Source of the DNA: Methanocalculaceae archaeon
GTDB lineage: Archaea; Halobacteriota; Methanomicrobia; Methanomicrobiales; Methanocorpusculaceae
Length of the DNA stretch: 7,340 bases
Assembly: GCA_031255895.1 (NCBI GenBank)
Contig: JAIRRQ010000005.1
Span: 1-7,340 of the forward strand
Reading direction: 5' to 3'
In this document: positions 1 to 7,066 of the stretch, in pieces
Numbering within the stretch: position 1 is the stretch's first letter
Layout of the letters: every line of letters starts with the position of its first letter
Notes under the pieces: generated by a model
Told to the model about the DNA's origin: nothing
Seen by the model: only the letters and a program-made list of their open reading frames with translations
Database searches by the model: none
Translations under genes and position numbers: made by a program

Positions 1-683
1 TAGGTATCAAGATTACGTTTGTAGCCTATACGATCCACAAATCCGAGATTTTTCAATTCTTCGCGTACACGCATAACTTCTTTTTCGTCCGACCAGTCAG
101 TGGTAAAAACGTAAATGACTTTACGATCATCGTGTGAATCCTTGTTTTCTTTTGCTGTGCTTACCTTTGCGCCGATACCAAGCGTGCCAACAACGGTAGC
201 GTTGCGCACCTTCTTCCATGCAACGTCCACCTCTTCCGATGAAAGAAAGATCAACCACTTCCCCGCTTCTTCCGCTCCAGCTACCCATGTCTCCGCATCA
301 GGATGATCCTGCTGAATCCAATAGGATTTTGTGGTCTTCGTCGGGATTATTCCTTCACCTGCCGCATACAATCCAGCAATATCTGCGGCAGTACCCAGCA
401 TCGCAAGAGCCGGGACAAGTTGCGGATATTCTTCAGTGAATGTGATGAGTAGTGTCCTGCAGCATAAAGTCAGATCGTTGCCTGCCTCAACTTCACGATA
501 CAAGCAAGTTCTCTCCTTTTTCAGCTGCTGTTCCACGAAAATTGTGAACATTCCAAATGCCAGATCGGTCAATTCATCCGTAGTAATCTCTTCTCCTGAC
601 ACTGGGGCACACTCATCAAACATAGGTACTGAAATATTTGCATCAGAGATATGTTTAGATTTTGCATCCGAGACACGAAACAT
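1..683 (-). CDS. Bles03/DUF1917-like protein (putative phosphothreonine lyase-domain family), 3' end cut by window edge
   Basis: The open frame runs from an ATG at 683 off the left edge, giving 227 residues without a stop. The start is supported by GGGAGGT three bases upstream. Residues about 119-227 resemble the DUF1917/Bles03 family, annotated in methanogens as 'putative phosphothreonine lyase domain-containing'. Visible landmarks are YWI (121-123), GKWLIF (141-146), D153/W156, LGIGAKVST (168-176), a VIYVFTTDW strand (189-197), the helix EVMRVREELKNLGF (202-215) and YKRNLDT (221-227). In relatives I recall, only a few tens of residues follow this last motif, so most of the protein is present. 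Residues about 30-110 form a predicted helical region, with several Cys (60, 74, 75), that I cannot assign. There is no signal peptide or membrane segment, so it is probably cytosolic. Family function is not established; the lyase name rests on fold resemblance and should not be taken as an activity. It is divergent from htpX. Confidence 0.72.
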   Translation of the reverse strand, partial: MFRVSDAKSKHISDANISVPMFDECAPVSGEEITTDELTDLAFGMFTIFVEQQLKKERTCLYREVEAGNDLTLCCRTLLITFTEEYPQLVPALAMLGTAADIAGLYAAGEGIIPTKTTKSYWIQQDHPDAETWVAGAEEAGKWLIFLSSEEVDVAWKKVRNATVVGTLGIGAKVSTAKENKDSHDDRKVIYVFTTDWSDEKEVMRVREELKNLGFVDRIGYKRNLDT

Positions 684-687
684 ATTA
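681..687 (+). promoter_or_regulatory. Candidate TATA box for htpX
   Basis: The AT-rich heptamer CATATTA is centred about 31 bp before the htpX ATG at 715. With the usual archaeal TATA-to-start spacing of about 26 bp, transcription would begin within a few bases of the ATG. That fits the absence of a Shine-Dalgarno sequence before htpX and suggests a leaderless or nearly leaderless mRNA. The box overlaps the start codon of the divergent DUF1917-like gene, so the two promoters may compete. The match to consensus is modest. Confidence 0.3.
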
Positions 688-694
688 CCTCCCA
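688..694 (-). promoter_or_regulatory. Shine-Dalgarno site of the DUF1917-like gene
   Basis: On the minus strand, GGGAGGT lies just upstream of the ATG at 683 and matches the archaeal anti-SD sequence at the 16S 3' end. It fixes this ATG as the start. The oppositely oriented htpX start, 31 bp away, has no comparable site. Confidence 0.6.
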
Positions 695-714
695 CGTATA
701 CAATAATAACTACA

Positions 715-1635
715 ATGAAATGGAAACGTGACTATGGCCTTTTCACCCGCCAGATGATAACGTGGCTGATTATGGGTCTCATGTACGTCGTACTCTTCTC
801 GGTGATTGGATGGTGGCTGGCAAGAATCGGCATGTTCGGTTCCTTCTATCTCTACCAAATTATCGGAATGGCAGCAATGATGGCATTAATCCAGTATTTC
901 CTTTCAGACAAACTGGTGCTAATGTCAACAAAAGCAAAGATAGTATCAGAAGACGAAGAACCAAGGTTGTATGCAATGGTGAAAAAACTCACCAACGAGG
1001 CTGATCTATTGATGCCGCGTGTGGCAATCATGCAATCATCGGTACCGAACGCATTCGCAACCGGCAGAAGTCAGAAACATGCAATTGTGGCAGTGACCCA
1101 AACACTCAGAAATATCCTCACTGATGAGGAACTGGAAGCTGTCCTGGCACACGAACTCGCGCATGTAAAAAACCGAGATATGTTGACAATGACCATAGGT
1201 AGTTTCCTTGTTTCTGTTGCGGCAATGATCATCAACAACGCATCCATCATGGCACTCATCAGCAACAATCGTGACAACGAAAACAACGGAGGAATAATTG
1301 TCTTCATCATTGCAATGATCGTGGTTATCAGCGTGTATATATTGGGAACACTCGTCACGATGGCAATCTCTCGGTACCGAGAATTTGCGGCAGATCGCGG
1401 CAGTGCCTACATCACCCGTGATCCGGATGCACTGATCCGTGCGTTGAAAAAGATCTCCAGCAGAATGGATACAATATCCCCAGATAAGAAGCGAGAGGTT
1501 TCTGCTAACAATGCATTCTACATCATCCCCACAATATCAGGCAAATCGATGATGGAGTTGATCTCCACTCACCCAACTCTTGAAAAACGCATCGAAAATC
1601 TGGAGATGACAAAAAGAGAGATACAGAGATACTAA
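715..1635 (+). CDS. htpX: Protease HtpX homolog (M48B zinc metalloprotease, integral membrane)
   Basis: A 306-residue protein, close to the usual 280-310 of HtpX. HtpX is a membrane-bound zinc endopeptidase that degrades misfolded membrane proteins, with its active site on the cytoplasmic side. The zinc motif is HELAH (146-150, E147 catalytic), and the third ligand is E223 in the EFAAD motif (223-227). Other family signatures are PNAFATGR (111-118) and STHPTLEKRI (284-293). Four hydrophobic segments fit the known topology: about 13-35, 43-64, 160-182 and 192-217. The frame is open further upstream, to 331, but that part is antisense to the neighbouring gene. I chose the ATG at 715 because the MKWKRD N-terminus followed by the first membrane helix is typical of archaeal HtpX and gives family length. 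No Shine-Dalgarno is visible, so leaderless translation is likely. The gene appears monocistronic. All catalytic residues are intact. Confidence 0.95.
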   Translation: MKWKRDYGLFTRQMITWLIMGLMYVVLFSVIGWWLARIGMFGSFYLYQIIGMAAMMALIQYFLSDKLVLMSTKAKIVSEDEEPRLYAMVKKLTNEADLLMPRVAIMQSSVPNAFATGRSQKHAIVAVTQTLRNILTDEELEAVLAHELAHVKNRDMLTMTIGSFLVSVAAMIINNASIMALISNNRDNENNGGIIVFIIAMIVVISVYILGTLVTMAISRYREFAADRGSAYITRDPDALIRALKKISSRMDTISPDKKREVSANNAFYIIPTISGKSMMELISTHPTLEKRIENLEMTKREIQRY

Positions 1636-1694
1636 TCTCTCATTTCCTTGTTCTAAAAAATCCAGCTTTGTTCCAAAAATTTTGAATAATTCTA

Positions 1695-1707
1695 TCTGAA
1701 TGAGTTG
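1695..1707 (+). repeat. Imperfect direct repeat, copy 1 (TCTGAATGAGTTG)
   Basis: This 13-base word recurs at 1890-1902 as TCTGAATGAGCTG, 12 of 13 identical and 195 bp downstream. In both copies a GAA/CTTTT-rich stretch follows, so the similarity may extend weakly. No known element contains it; it may be decayed duplicated sequence or chance in AT-rich DNA. Confidence 0.3.
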
Positions 1708-1889
1708 AACACGAATTTTTCAAGTGAAATACAAATATGTAAATGCAATATAAATATACAATTCGATTTCTATTTTTGAAATTTTTTGATGCGTAGTCAT
1801 TTCAAGTAAAACTTCGTACCAAAAAACCACAAACAAAATCAAAATTCAATGTGAATCGAAATCAGATCAGACACTATGAACAATGACTG

Positions 1890-1902
1890 TCTGAATGAGC
1901 TG
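1890..1902 (+). repeat. Imperfect direct repeat, copy 2 (TCTGAATGAGCTG)
   Basis: Second copy of the word at 1695-1707, with one mismatch. It lies about 75 bp upstream of tRNA-Gly, outside the expected core promoter, so it is not an obvious promoter element. Confidence 0.3.
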
Positions 1903-1940
1903 GCAAGAACTTTTGAATCGAAACAAACGAATCCAGCAGA

Positions 1941-1948
1941 TTTAATTA
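1941..1948 (+). promoter_or_regulatory. Candidate TATA box for the tRNA-Gly/tRNA-Val unit
   Basis: TTTAATTA is centred about 32 bp before the mature tRNA-Gly 5' end at 1977. With a 26-bp TATA-to-start distance, transcription would begin near 1971, giving a short 5' leader for RNase P to remove, as usual for archaeal tRNA genes. A second AT-rich block (AATATAAT, 1965-1972) lies too close to the tRNA to be its TATA box. Confidence 0.45.
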
Positions 1949-1963
1949 CTTCGAGATGAAGTA
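1947..1963 (+). repeat. Small perfect inverted repeat before tRNA-Gly
   Basis: TACTTC and GAAGTA form a 6-bp stem around the 5-base loop GAGAT. The repeat sits between the presumed TATA box and the presumed transcription start, where a bound regulator would block initiation. A dyad this short may be chance. Confidence 0.3.
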
Positions 1964-1976
1964 CAATATAATGAAA

Positions 1977-2047
1977 GCACTGATGGTCTAGAGGTATGAC
2001 TTTGGCCTTCCAAGCCAATAACCCGGGTTCGAATCCCGGTCAGTGCA
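1977..2047 (+). tRNA. tRNA-Gly (anticodon TCC)
   Basis: The 71-base cloverleaf is complete. The acceptor stem is GCACTGA/TCAGTGC with discriminator A2047. The D stem is GTC/GAC around a loop containing GG. The anticodon stem is TTGGC/GCCAA with loop CTTCCAA, placing anticodon TCC at 2009-2011 (reads GGA). The variable loop has 4 bases, and the T arm is CCGGG-TTCGAAT-CCCGG. The C2-G71 pair fits tRNA-Gly identity. No intron is present, and CCA is not encoded (TTC follows), so it must be added by tRNA nucleotidyltransferase, as is common in archaea. tRNA-Val lies 22 bp downstream and is probably co-transcribed. Confidence 0.96.
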
Positions 2048-2069
2048 TTCCCTTTTTGTGGGTCTTCTC

Positions 2070-2141
2070 GGATTCGTGGTCTAGTGGCATGACGTTGCCT
2101 TCACACGGCGAAGATCGGGTGTTCGAATCACCCCGGATCCA
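2070..2141 (+). tRNA. tRNA-Val (anticodon CAC)
   Basis: The 72-base cloverleaf has acceptor stem GGATTCG/CGGATCC (one G-T pair) and discriminator A2141. The D arm is GTC/GAC, and the anticodon stem is TTGCC/GGCGA with loop TTCACAC, placing anticodon CAC at 2102-2104 (reads GTG). The variable loop has 5 bases, and the T arm is GGGTG-TTCGAAT-CACCC. There is no intron and no encoded CCA. The 22-bp spacer from tRNA-Gly has no room for its own full archaeal promoter, so it is most likely processed from a shared precursor. A T-rich block directly after the gene should end the transcript. Confidence 0.96.
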
Positions 2142-2163
2142 TTATTTTTTATTTTTAAAAAAA
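2142..2163. terminator. Shared bidirectional oligo-T/oligo-A terminator
   Basis: This 22-bp gap lies between the convergent tRNA-Val and PAP2 genes. It holds T runs of 6 and 5 on the plus strand (2145-2150, 2152-2156) and a T run of 7 on the minus strand (complement of 2157-2163, immediately after the PAP2 stop). Archaeal RNA polymerase terminates at oligo-T in the non-template strand without needing a hairpin, so the block can serve both transcripts. Confidence 0.6.
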
Positions 2164-3126
2164 TTATCGATTTACTCGTTTTTTCCGAATAAAACTGAAA
2201 AGCCATGGATATCCTGCAGAAATGAACAACCCGAGGAACATATTGGATAAAAATTTACCGATGCCTATTCCAAGCAAAGGCAAGAGGTATTCAGATAGAC
2301 ATATCTGAAGAATCAACAAAAGCAAAAGTCCACAAAAACCTTGGAGTATCCGTGAAGTTATTTTCAAAGGAATGGTAAAACGAATTTTTTTTCGCTCTAG
2401 CAACCAACCAAAAAGAAAACCAACGAACCATCCAATTGAATGGAAAAATTCAGTGAACGCATAAATCAAAACATCAATATCTACGCCGTCGACATCAAAA
2501 TAGGCTCCAAAGTAACGACGAAGCAAAACACTTGCAATAAAAAGGATAATTATACCAACACTAACGAAAGCAACGAACCAATCCATTTGCGGATTTCGAT
2601 CAATAAATTTCAACAAATGCCAGTTGAACCAGAGAAGAGAACCAGCAAGAACCAGACCAAAAAATACATCGATCGGTGTATGGACTCCAAGATACATGCG
2701 TGAAAATCCAATCAAAGCAATAACAAATATACATAATACAGGGACATAAGTAAATTTGCGAAAAATTACTGCAAGCGAACCAAAAAGAGCAGTAGCCGAT
2801 GTGGTATGACCACTCGGACAGGAAAATCCATTGGCCCCAGAAATTGCCTCATTTGTTGGACAAATCTCTGGACAAATTACCCATGGACGAGGAACACAGA
2901 GAAACAATTTCAGAAAAGAGGTGCAGACGCCTATGGTAAAAATATTAAATGCCAAAAATGTGCCTGCATGTTTGTTATAACACCAGTAAAGAACAGCCAT
3001 CAAAAAAACAGGAAAAAAACCAACTAAAAACGGATGAGAGATAAGATGGAAAAAATTGTCAATTATTACAGGAGCAGAAAAACGAAAATCCTGCAAGTAC
3101 AAAAGAACTTCAATACCCGTATACAT
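2164..3126 (-). CDS. PAP2-family integral membrane phosphatase
   Basis: A 320-residue protein with all three parts of the type-2 phosphatidic acid phosphatase signature: K73-x6-R80-P81, PSGH (104-107) and SR-x5-H-x3-D (S142, R143, H149, D153). H149 is the expected nucleophile and H107 the acid/base. Family members dephosphorylate lipid or isoprenoid phosphates such as phosphatidate or polyprenyl diphosphate at the membrane; the substrate here cannot be told. Hydrophobic stretches suggest about 8-9 membrane helices, including three beyond the catalytic core (about 183-202, 228-243, 260-312). It is therefore longer than minimal PAP2 enzymes (about 170-230). The N-terminal arrangement, with LYWCYNK before the first motif, resembles a longer PAP2 subfamily also found in Clostridia. 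The ATG at 3126 is chosen because GTGA, a partial Shine-Dalgarno, lies 6 bases upstream. It appears monocistronic. Confidence 0.9.
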   Translation of the reverse strand: MYTGIEVLLYLQDFRFSAPVIIDNFFHLISHPFLVGFFPVFLMAVLYWCYNKHAGTFLAFNIFTIGVCTSFLKLFLCVPRPWVICPEICPTNEAISGANGFSCPSGHTTSATALFGSLAVIFRKFTYVPVLCIFVIALIGFSRMYLGVHTPIDVFFGLVLAGSLLWFNWHLLKFIDRNPQMDWFVAFVSVGIIILFIASVLLRRYFGAYFDVDGVDIDVLIYAFTEFFHSIGWFVGFLFGWLLERKKIRFTIPLKITSRILQGFCGLLLLLILQICLSEYLLPLLGIGIGKFLSNMFLGLFISAGYPWLFSFIRKKRVNR

Positions 3127-3179
3127 AGAATATCACATCGTAATACACACTAATTTTCATCTCATTTCATATAATCATT

Positions 3180-3187
3180 GTATATAG
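3180..3187 (-). promoter_or_regulatory. Candidate TATA box for the PAP2 gene
   Basis: On the minus strand, CTATATAC lies about 55-60 bp before the start codon at 3126, predicting transcription from near 3158 and a leader of about 30 bases carrying the GTGA ribosome site. A second AT-rich block around 3168-3174 (TTATATG) is an alternative that would give a shorter leader. Confidence 0.4.
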
Positions 3188-3235
3188 AAAATATAGTGAA
3201 ACCACATAAAAATTCACAAACAAAGAAAGGGAATG

Positions 3236-3265
3236 ATAATAAAAAATTCCTAAAATGATGCATCA
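3236..3265 (-). terminator. Probable purL terminator
   Basis: The purL stop codon (3263-3265) is part of the perfect 10-bp palindrome TGATGCATCA (3256-3265). On the minus strand this is followed by TTTT and then an AATTTTTTATTAT tract. Oligo-T alone is enough for archaeal termination; the palindrome may be incidental. Confidence 0.45.
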
Positions 3266-6200
3266 CTGATAGTACTTTACCAGTGACTCAAAAAGCGGCA
3301 TCATGAACTGATCCGGCACGTTTTTGTACAATCCATCACCCACACGTTCGGAGTGCCCCATTTTACCGATGACTCTGCCGTCTGGTGAGGTAATTGCCTC
3401 AATTGCCATCATCGAGTTGTTCGGGTTGAAGTGAATATCAGAAGTCGGCTGATCTGCGAAATCAACATACTGGGTAGCCACCTGACCGTTCGCGATCAGA
3501 GTCCGAAGAATTTTTTCATCAGCAAGGAATCTACCCTCACCGTGTGAGATCGGAACGGCAAATACATCATCCACGTTCACGCATGCAAACCACGGCGACT
3601 TCACGGAGGCGATGCGGGTTCGCACGATACGCGACTGATGACAACCTATTGTGTTGAAGGTCAGGGTAGGGGAGTGTGCGTTTACATCCACGATCTCTCC
3701 GTATGGTACAAGACCAAGCTTAATCAACGCCTGGAACCCGTTGCAGATACCGCACATTAAACCGTCACGATTTTTTAGAAGATCGTGCACCGCATCCTTA
3801 ACTTTCACGTTGCGGAAGAACGCGGCAATAAATTTGCCAGAACCATCAGGTTCATCGCCACTAGAAAACCCCCCGGGAATGAATATGGCATGTGATCGAC
3901 GAATGGCCTTTGCCATGCGATCCACAGATTCTGTGACGTCACGTGCGGTCATATTGTTAATGATGACAATCTCAGGGATAGCACCCGCACGGGTAACCGC
4001 TTTAGCACTATCGTACTCGCAGTTCGTTCCGGGAAAAACAGGAATGAGAACACGAGGACAGGCAATCCGAATGCGAGGTTTTACCACGTTTCGCTCAGGA
4101 TAGGAGATCTTCTCAATCGCTCCCTCCCCCTGGGAAATGTTACAGGTAAACACCGGCTCTAGTTTTGCTTCATAAATTCTCTGAAGTTCGTCAAGCGAAA
4201 TAGACACGGAATCGAAACGGATCTCGAAATTCTTAGTTGTTTTGCCAAGCAGAATACCAGTGTCCGTTTCATCAACAAGTTCAAGGATGAACGATCCGTA
4301 TCGATAGCTGAAGATATCATCCATCCGAATACCTGCTTCATACGAAAAACCGATTCTGTTGCCGAGACACATTTTCAGAATGCCTTCCGCAACACCGCCA
4401 TAGACAGAGGTCCAACAGGAGAGAACCCGACCCTCTCGCATCATTTTCGTCACCTGCGAAAAAACCGCAAGCAAGGAATCAGCTGTTGGAAGCTCCTCCT
4501 CATACACAGGAGAGAGGAGAATCACACGGTGGTCTTGACCTTTGAACTCGTTTGGAATGATGTGCCGAATCTTCTCGAGGGTCACCGCAAACGAAATCAG
4601 CGTCGGCGGTACATTGAGATGTTCAAACGATCCGCTCATCGAATCTTTACCACCAATAGCACCGATATCAAGCCCTATTTGTGCTTTGAGTGCACCAAGG
4701 AGTGCGGCGGTGGGTTTGCCCCAACGCTCCCTGTCATCTCCAAGTTTTTCGAAGTACTCCTGGAAGGAGAGATATACATTCGAAAGCTCAGCACCTGTTG
4801 CAACAAGTTTGGCAACACTTTCAACCACCGCAAGATATGCACCGTGATAAGGACTTTTTTCCAGAATTTGCGGATTACAGCCCCATGTCATCAGGGAACA
4901 GTCATCAGTATCCCCGTTTTCCACCGAAATTTTAGTGACCATCGCCTGTGCTGGTGTTTGTTGATATTTGCCACCGAACGGCATCAACACAGTTCCCGCG
5001 CCTATCGTCGAATCAAACCGCTCAGAAAGTCCACGTTTGGAACAAACATTCAGATCGCCAGAGAGATGCCGATAATTCTCCACGAAATCTCCTGAAACAT
5101 CACGGGAAAACGATTGAGGCACTGCTATATCCACATCAATGTGCTTTTGAACCCCGTTTGAAGAGAGAAAAGCACGGGAAATATCAACGATTTTTTCACA
5201 GTTCCAGATCATCATCAGACGCGATTCTGCGATAATTTCGGCAACAACAGTTGCTTCGAGATTTTCCGCATAGGCAAGCCTGATGAATTTCTGCGCATCA
5301 GCGGCAGCGACCACGACTACCATACGCTCCTGCGATTCGCTGATCGCGAGTTCAGTTCCGTCCAGACCATCATATTTTTTAGGCATGGCACTGAGATTGA
5401 TCAAAACTCCGTCGGCAAGTTCACCAATGGCAACTGAAACACCTCCTGCACCAAGATCATTGCAGCGTTTGATCAAAACCGCGGCATCATGATTCCGGAA
5501 CAGTCGCTGAATTTTTCGCTCCTCAGGAGCATTTCCTTTCTGCACCTCAGCACCGCATGATTCAAGAGATGCGGTGGTATGGGACTTGGACGAACCAGCA
5601 GCCCCACCACATCCATCGCGACCTGTTCTACCACCAATGAGAATCACCACATCACCTGCAATAGGGGCTTCGCGGCGCACATTTTTAGCAGGTACAGCCC
5701 CGATGACAGCTCCAACCTCCATCCGTTTTGCGATGTAGCCAGGATGGTAGAGTTCATCCACTATACCTGTCGCAAGACCGATTTGGTTACCGTAGGAACT
5801 GTAGCCAGATGCAGCAGTCGTGACAATCTTTTTTTGCGGGAGTTTTCCAGGCAACGTTTCACTGATCAACGCAAGTGGATCTCCAGCACCAGTCAGTCGC
5901 ATCGCAGCATACACATACGCCCCCCCGGAAAGTGGATCGCGGATTGCGCCACCAATGCAAGTCGCAGCTCCTCCAAATGGCTCGATTTCAGTTGGGTGGT
6001 TGTGTGTTTCGTTTTTGAACAACAATAACCAACTCTCATCCACTCCATCAACAGAAACGACGACTTTTACCGTACAGGCGTTGATTTCATCTGATTCGTC
6101 TAATTTGTCAAACTTTCGCAAATATTCGATGGCAATCGTTCCGATGTCCATCAGACTGACGGGTTTGATTCTACCGATCGTTTTGCGAACTTCTAGGTAC

Positions 6201-6943
6201 TCGTCAAAAGCAGCCTGCAGGAGTCGACTTTCAGTTTTCACGTTGTCGATGGTGGTAAGGAATGTCGTGTGGCGACAGTGATCTGACCAGTAGGCGTCAA
6301 TCATCCGAATCTCGGTGATGGTGGGATCTCGATTTTCGCCGACAAAGTATTTTTGACAAAAAGCAAGATCGGCAATATCCATGGCAAGACCGTACTGTGC
6401 GATAAAATCGGCAAGACCAGCAACATCAAGCCGACAGAACCCATCTAACACCGCGACATTTGTGGAAACTATGCAATTCATTACAAGGGTTTTTGGAATC
6501 ACAAGATCAGCCACGCGACTCTCTACAGGATTGATTACATATTTTTTGACAGTGTCAAACACTGCATCAGATATGTTGCCTCCGAAAACATAGATACGAG
6601 CAGTGCGAACGATGGGACGTTCTTTTTGTGAAATGAGCTGAATGCATTGTGCAGCGCTGTCGGCACGTTGATCAAACTGGCCTGGAAGATATTCAACGGC
6701 GAACATTCGTTCATCTTCGGCAAGATTCAGAACATCAGTGACGATATCAAGTTGTGGTTCTGAGAACACAGTGCGCTTTGCATACTCAAAGAGGACTGAG
6801 TCAATATTGTCAACATCATAGCGGTTGACAACTCGGAGTGAGGTAATCCCCTGCACCCCCGACAAAGTGGAAAGCTCGCAGAGGATGGCATGCGATTCAT
6901 TTGCAAGATGGGGTTTTTTCTCGACAAATACTCTGAAAACCAT
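3263..6943 (-). CDS. purL: Phosphoribosylformylglycinamidine synthase, single-chain form with fused glutaminase
   Basis: The enzyme converts FGAR, glutamine and ATP to FGAM, step four of de novo purine synthesis. The 1226-residue chain contains, in order, a PurS-like N-terminal region (about 1-150), a linker with DHCRHTTF (221-228), the first synthase half with ETHNHPTEIEPFGG (312-325) and NDLGAGG (495-501), the second half with GAIGGKDSMSGS (761-772) and YGGVAEG (848-854), and a class I glutamine amidotransferase domain (about 960-1226). The glutaminase triad is C1067 in GICNGF, H1197 and E1199 in MGHSER. The N-terminus VFRVFVEKKP and overall length match the clostridial-type long PurL clade (TIGR01857) rather than split PurS/PurL/PurQ. 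The frame could start at TTG 6964, but ATG 6943 is preferred: it fits family alignment and has AAGGA 7 bases upstream. No frameshift or missing catalytic residue is seen. No other pur gene is adjacent. Confidence 0.95.
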   Translation of the reverse strand: MVFRVFVEKKPHLANESHAILCELSTLSGVQGITSLRVVNRYDVDNIDSVLFEYAKRTVFSEPQLDIVTDVLNLAEDERMFAVEYLPGQFDQRADSAAQCIQLISQKERPIVRTARIYVFGGNISDAVFDTVKKYVINPVESRVADLVIPKTLVMNCIVSTNVAVLDGFCRLDVAGLADFIAQYGLAMDIADLAFCQKYFVGENRDPTITEIRMIDAYWSDHCRHTTFLTTIDNVKTESRLLQAAFDEYLEVRKTIGRIKPVSLMDIGTIAIEYLRKFDKLDESDEINACTVKVVVSVDGVDESWLLLFKNETHNHPTEIEPFGGAATCIGGAIRDPLSGGAYVYAAMRLTGAGDPLALISETLPGKLPQKKIVTTAASGYSSYGNQIGLATGIVDELYHPGYIAKRMEVGAVIGAVPAKNVRREAPIAGDVVILIGGRTGRDGCGGAAGSSKSHTTASLESCGAEVQKGNAPEERKIQRLFRNHDAAVLIKRCNDLGAGGVSVAIGELADGVLINLSAMPKKYDGLDGTELAISESQERMVVVVAAADAQKFIRLAYAENLEATVVAEIIAESRLMMIWNCEKIVDISRAFLSSNGVQKHIDVDIAVPQSFSRDVSGDFVENYRHLSGDLNVCSKRGLSERFDSTIGAGTVLMPFGGKYQQTPAQAMVTKISVENGDTDDCSLMTWGCNPQILEKSPYHGAYLAVVESVAKLVATGAELSNVYLSFQEYFEKLGDDRERWGKPTAALLGALKAQIGLDIGAIGGKDSMSGSFEHLNVPPTLISFAVTLEKIRHIIPNEFKGQDHRVILLSPVYEEELPTADSLLAVFSQVTKMMREGRVLSCWTSVYGGVAEGILKMCLGNRIGFSYEAGIRMDDIFSYRYGSFILELVDETDTGILLGKTTKNFEIRFDSVSISLDELQRIYEAKLEPVFTCNISQGEGAIEKISYPERNVVKPRIRIACPRVLIPVFPGTNCEYDSAKAVTRAGAIPEIVIINNMTARDVTESVDRMAKAIRRSHAIFIPGGFSSGDEPDGSGKFIAAFFRNVKVKDAVHDLLKNRDGLMCGICNGFQALIKLGLVPYGEIVDVNAHSPTLTFNTIGCHQSRIVRTRIASVKSPWFACVNVDDVFAVPISHGEGRFLADEKILRTLIANGQVATQYVDFADQPTSDIHFNPNNSMMAIEAITSPDGRVIGKMGHSERVGDGLYKNVPDQFMMPLFESLVKYYQ

Positions 6944-6975
6944 TGTAAAATCCTTACCTATCAATCCGATTAACT

Positions 6976-6983
6976 GTATAGTA
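6976..6983 (-). promoter_or_regulatory. Candidate TATA box for purL
   Basis: On the minus strand, TACTATAC ends about 33 bp before the purL ATG at 6943. The implied start is near 6953 and the leader about 10 bases, just including part of the AAGGA site. The match is moderate, and no purine riboswitch-like fold is apparent in so short a leader. Confidence 0.3.
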
Positions 6984-7048
6984 CATGGGATGAATGTGTT
7001 TTTTAGTTTACTGTGTTGGAAGAGAGATGGGGAAAAGTAATGAGGAAA

Positions 7049-7066
7049 GGAAAAAAATTATTTTCC
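7049..7066 (-). terminator. Possible terminator for a minus-strand transcript
   Basis: GGAAAA and TTTTCC form a 6-bp inverted repeat around six bases. On the minus strand it contains a run of seven T. It could end a transcript arriving from the right edge, before the purL promoter. The evidence is only the T run and weak dyad. Confidence 0.25.

Larger units (their letters stand above)
1636..1976. other. AT-rich intergenic region between htpX and the tRNA pair
   Basis: This stretch of about 340 bp has no convincing gene. It holds pyrimidine-rich tracts just after the htpX stop that may end its transcript, a TATA-like block (TATAAATA, 1749-1756) with nothing obvious downstream, a near-identical 13-14 bp word at 1695-1707 and 1890-1903, and the likely tRNA promoter at its right end. 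The longest plus-strand frame noticed is 27 codons (1876-1959), with no ribosome binding site or recognisable product. Confidence 0.6.

Noticed and set aside
331..714. N-terminal extension of the htpX frame by 128 codons
   Set aside because: It is antisense to the DUF1917-like gene, has no HtpX similarity, and would place an unrelated segment before the standard MKWKRD start and first membrane helix.
1876..1959. 27-codon plus-strand frame before tRNA-Gly
   Set aside because: No ribosome binding site; it runs into the presumed tRNA promoter and dyad.
2440..3027. Plus-strand frames opposite the PAP2 gene
   Set aside because: They are antisense to a gene with an intact catalytic signature and are Asn/Lys/Thr-rich as expected of shadow translation.
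3651..4103. 150-codon plus-strand frame inside purL
   Set aside because: It is antisense to the well-conserved glutaminase domain of purL; such shadow frames are common opposite long genes. The same applies to the plus-strand frames at 4529-5095, 5579-6028 and 5820-6281.
6944..6964. TTG start seven codons upstream of the purL ATG
   Set aside because: The AAGGA site sits inside this stretch and serves the ATG at 6943; related long PurL proteins begin a few residues before the FVEKKP motif.
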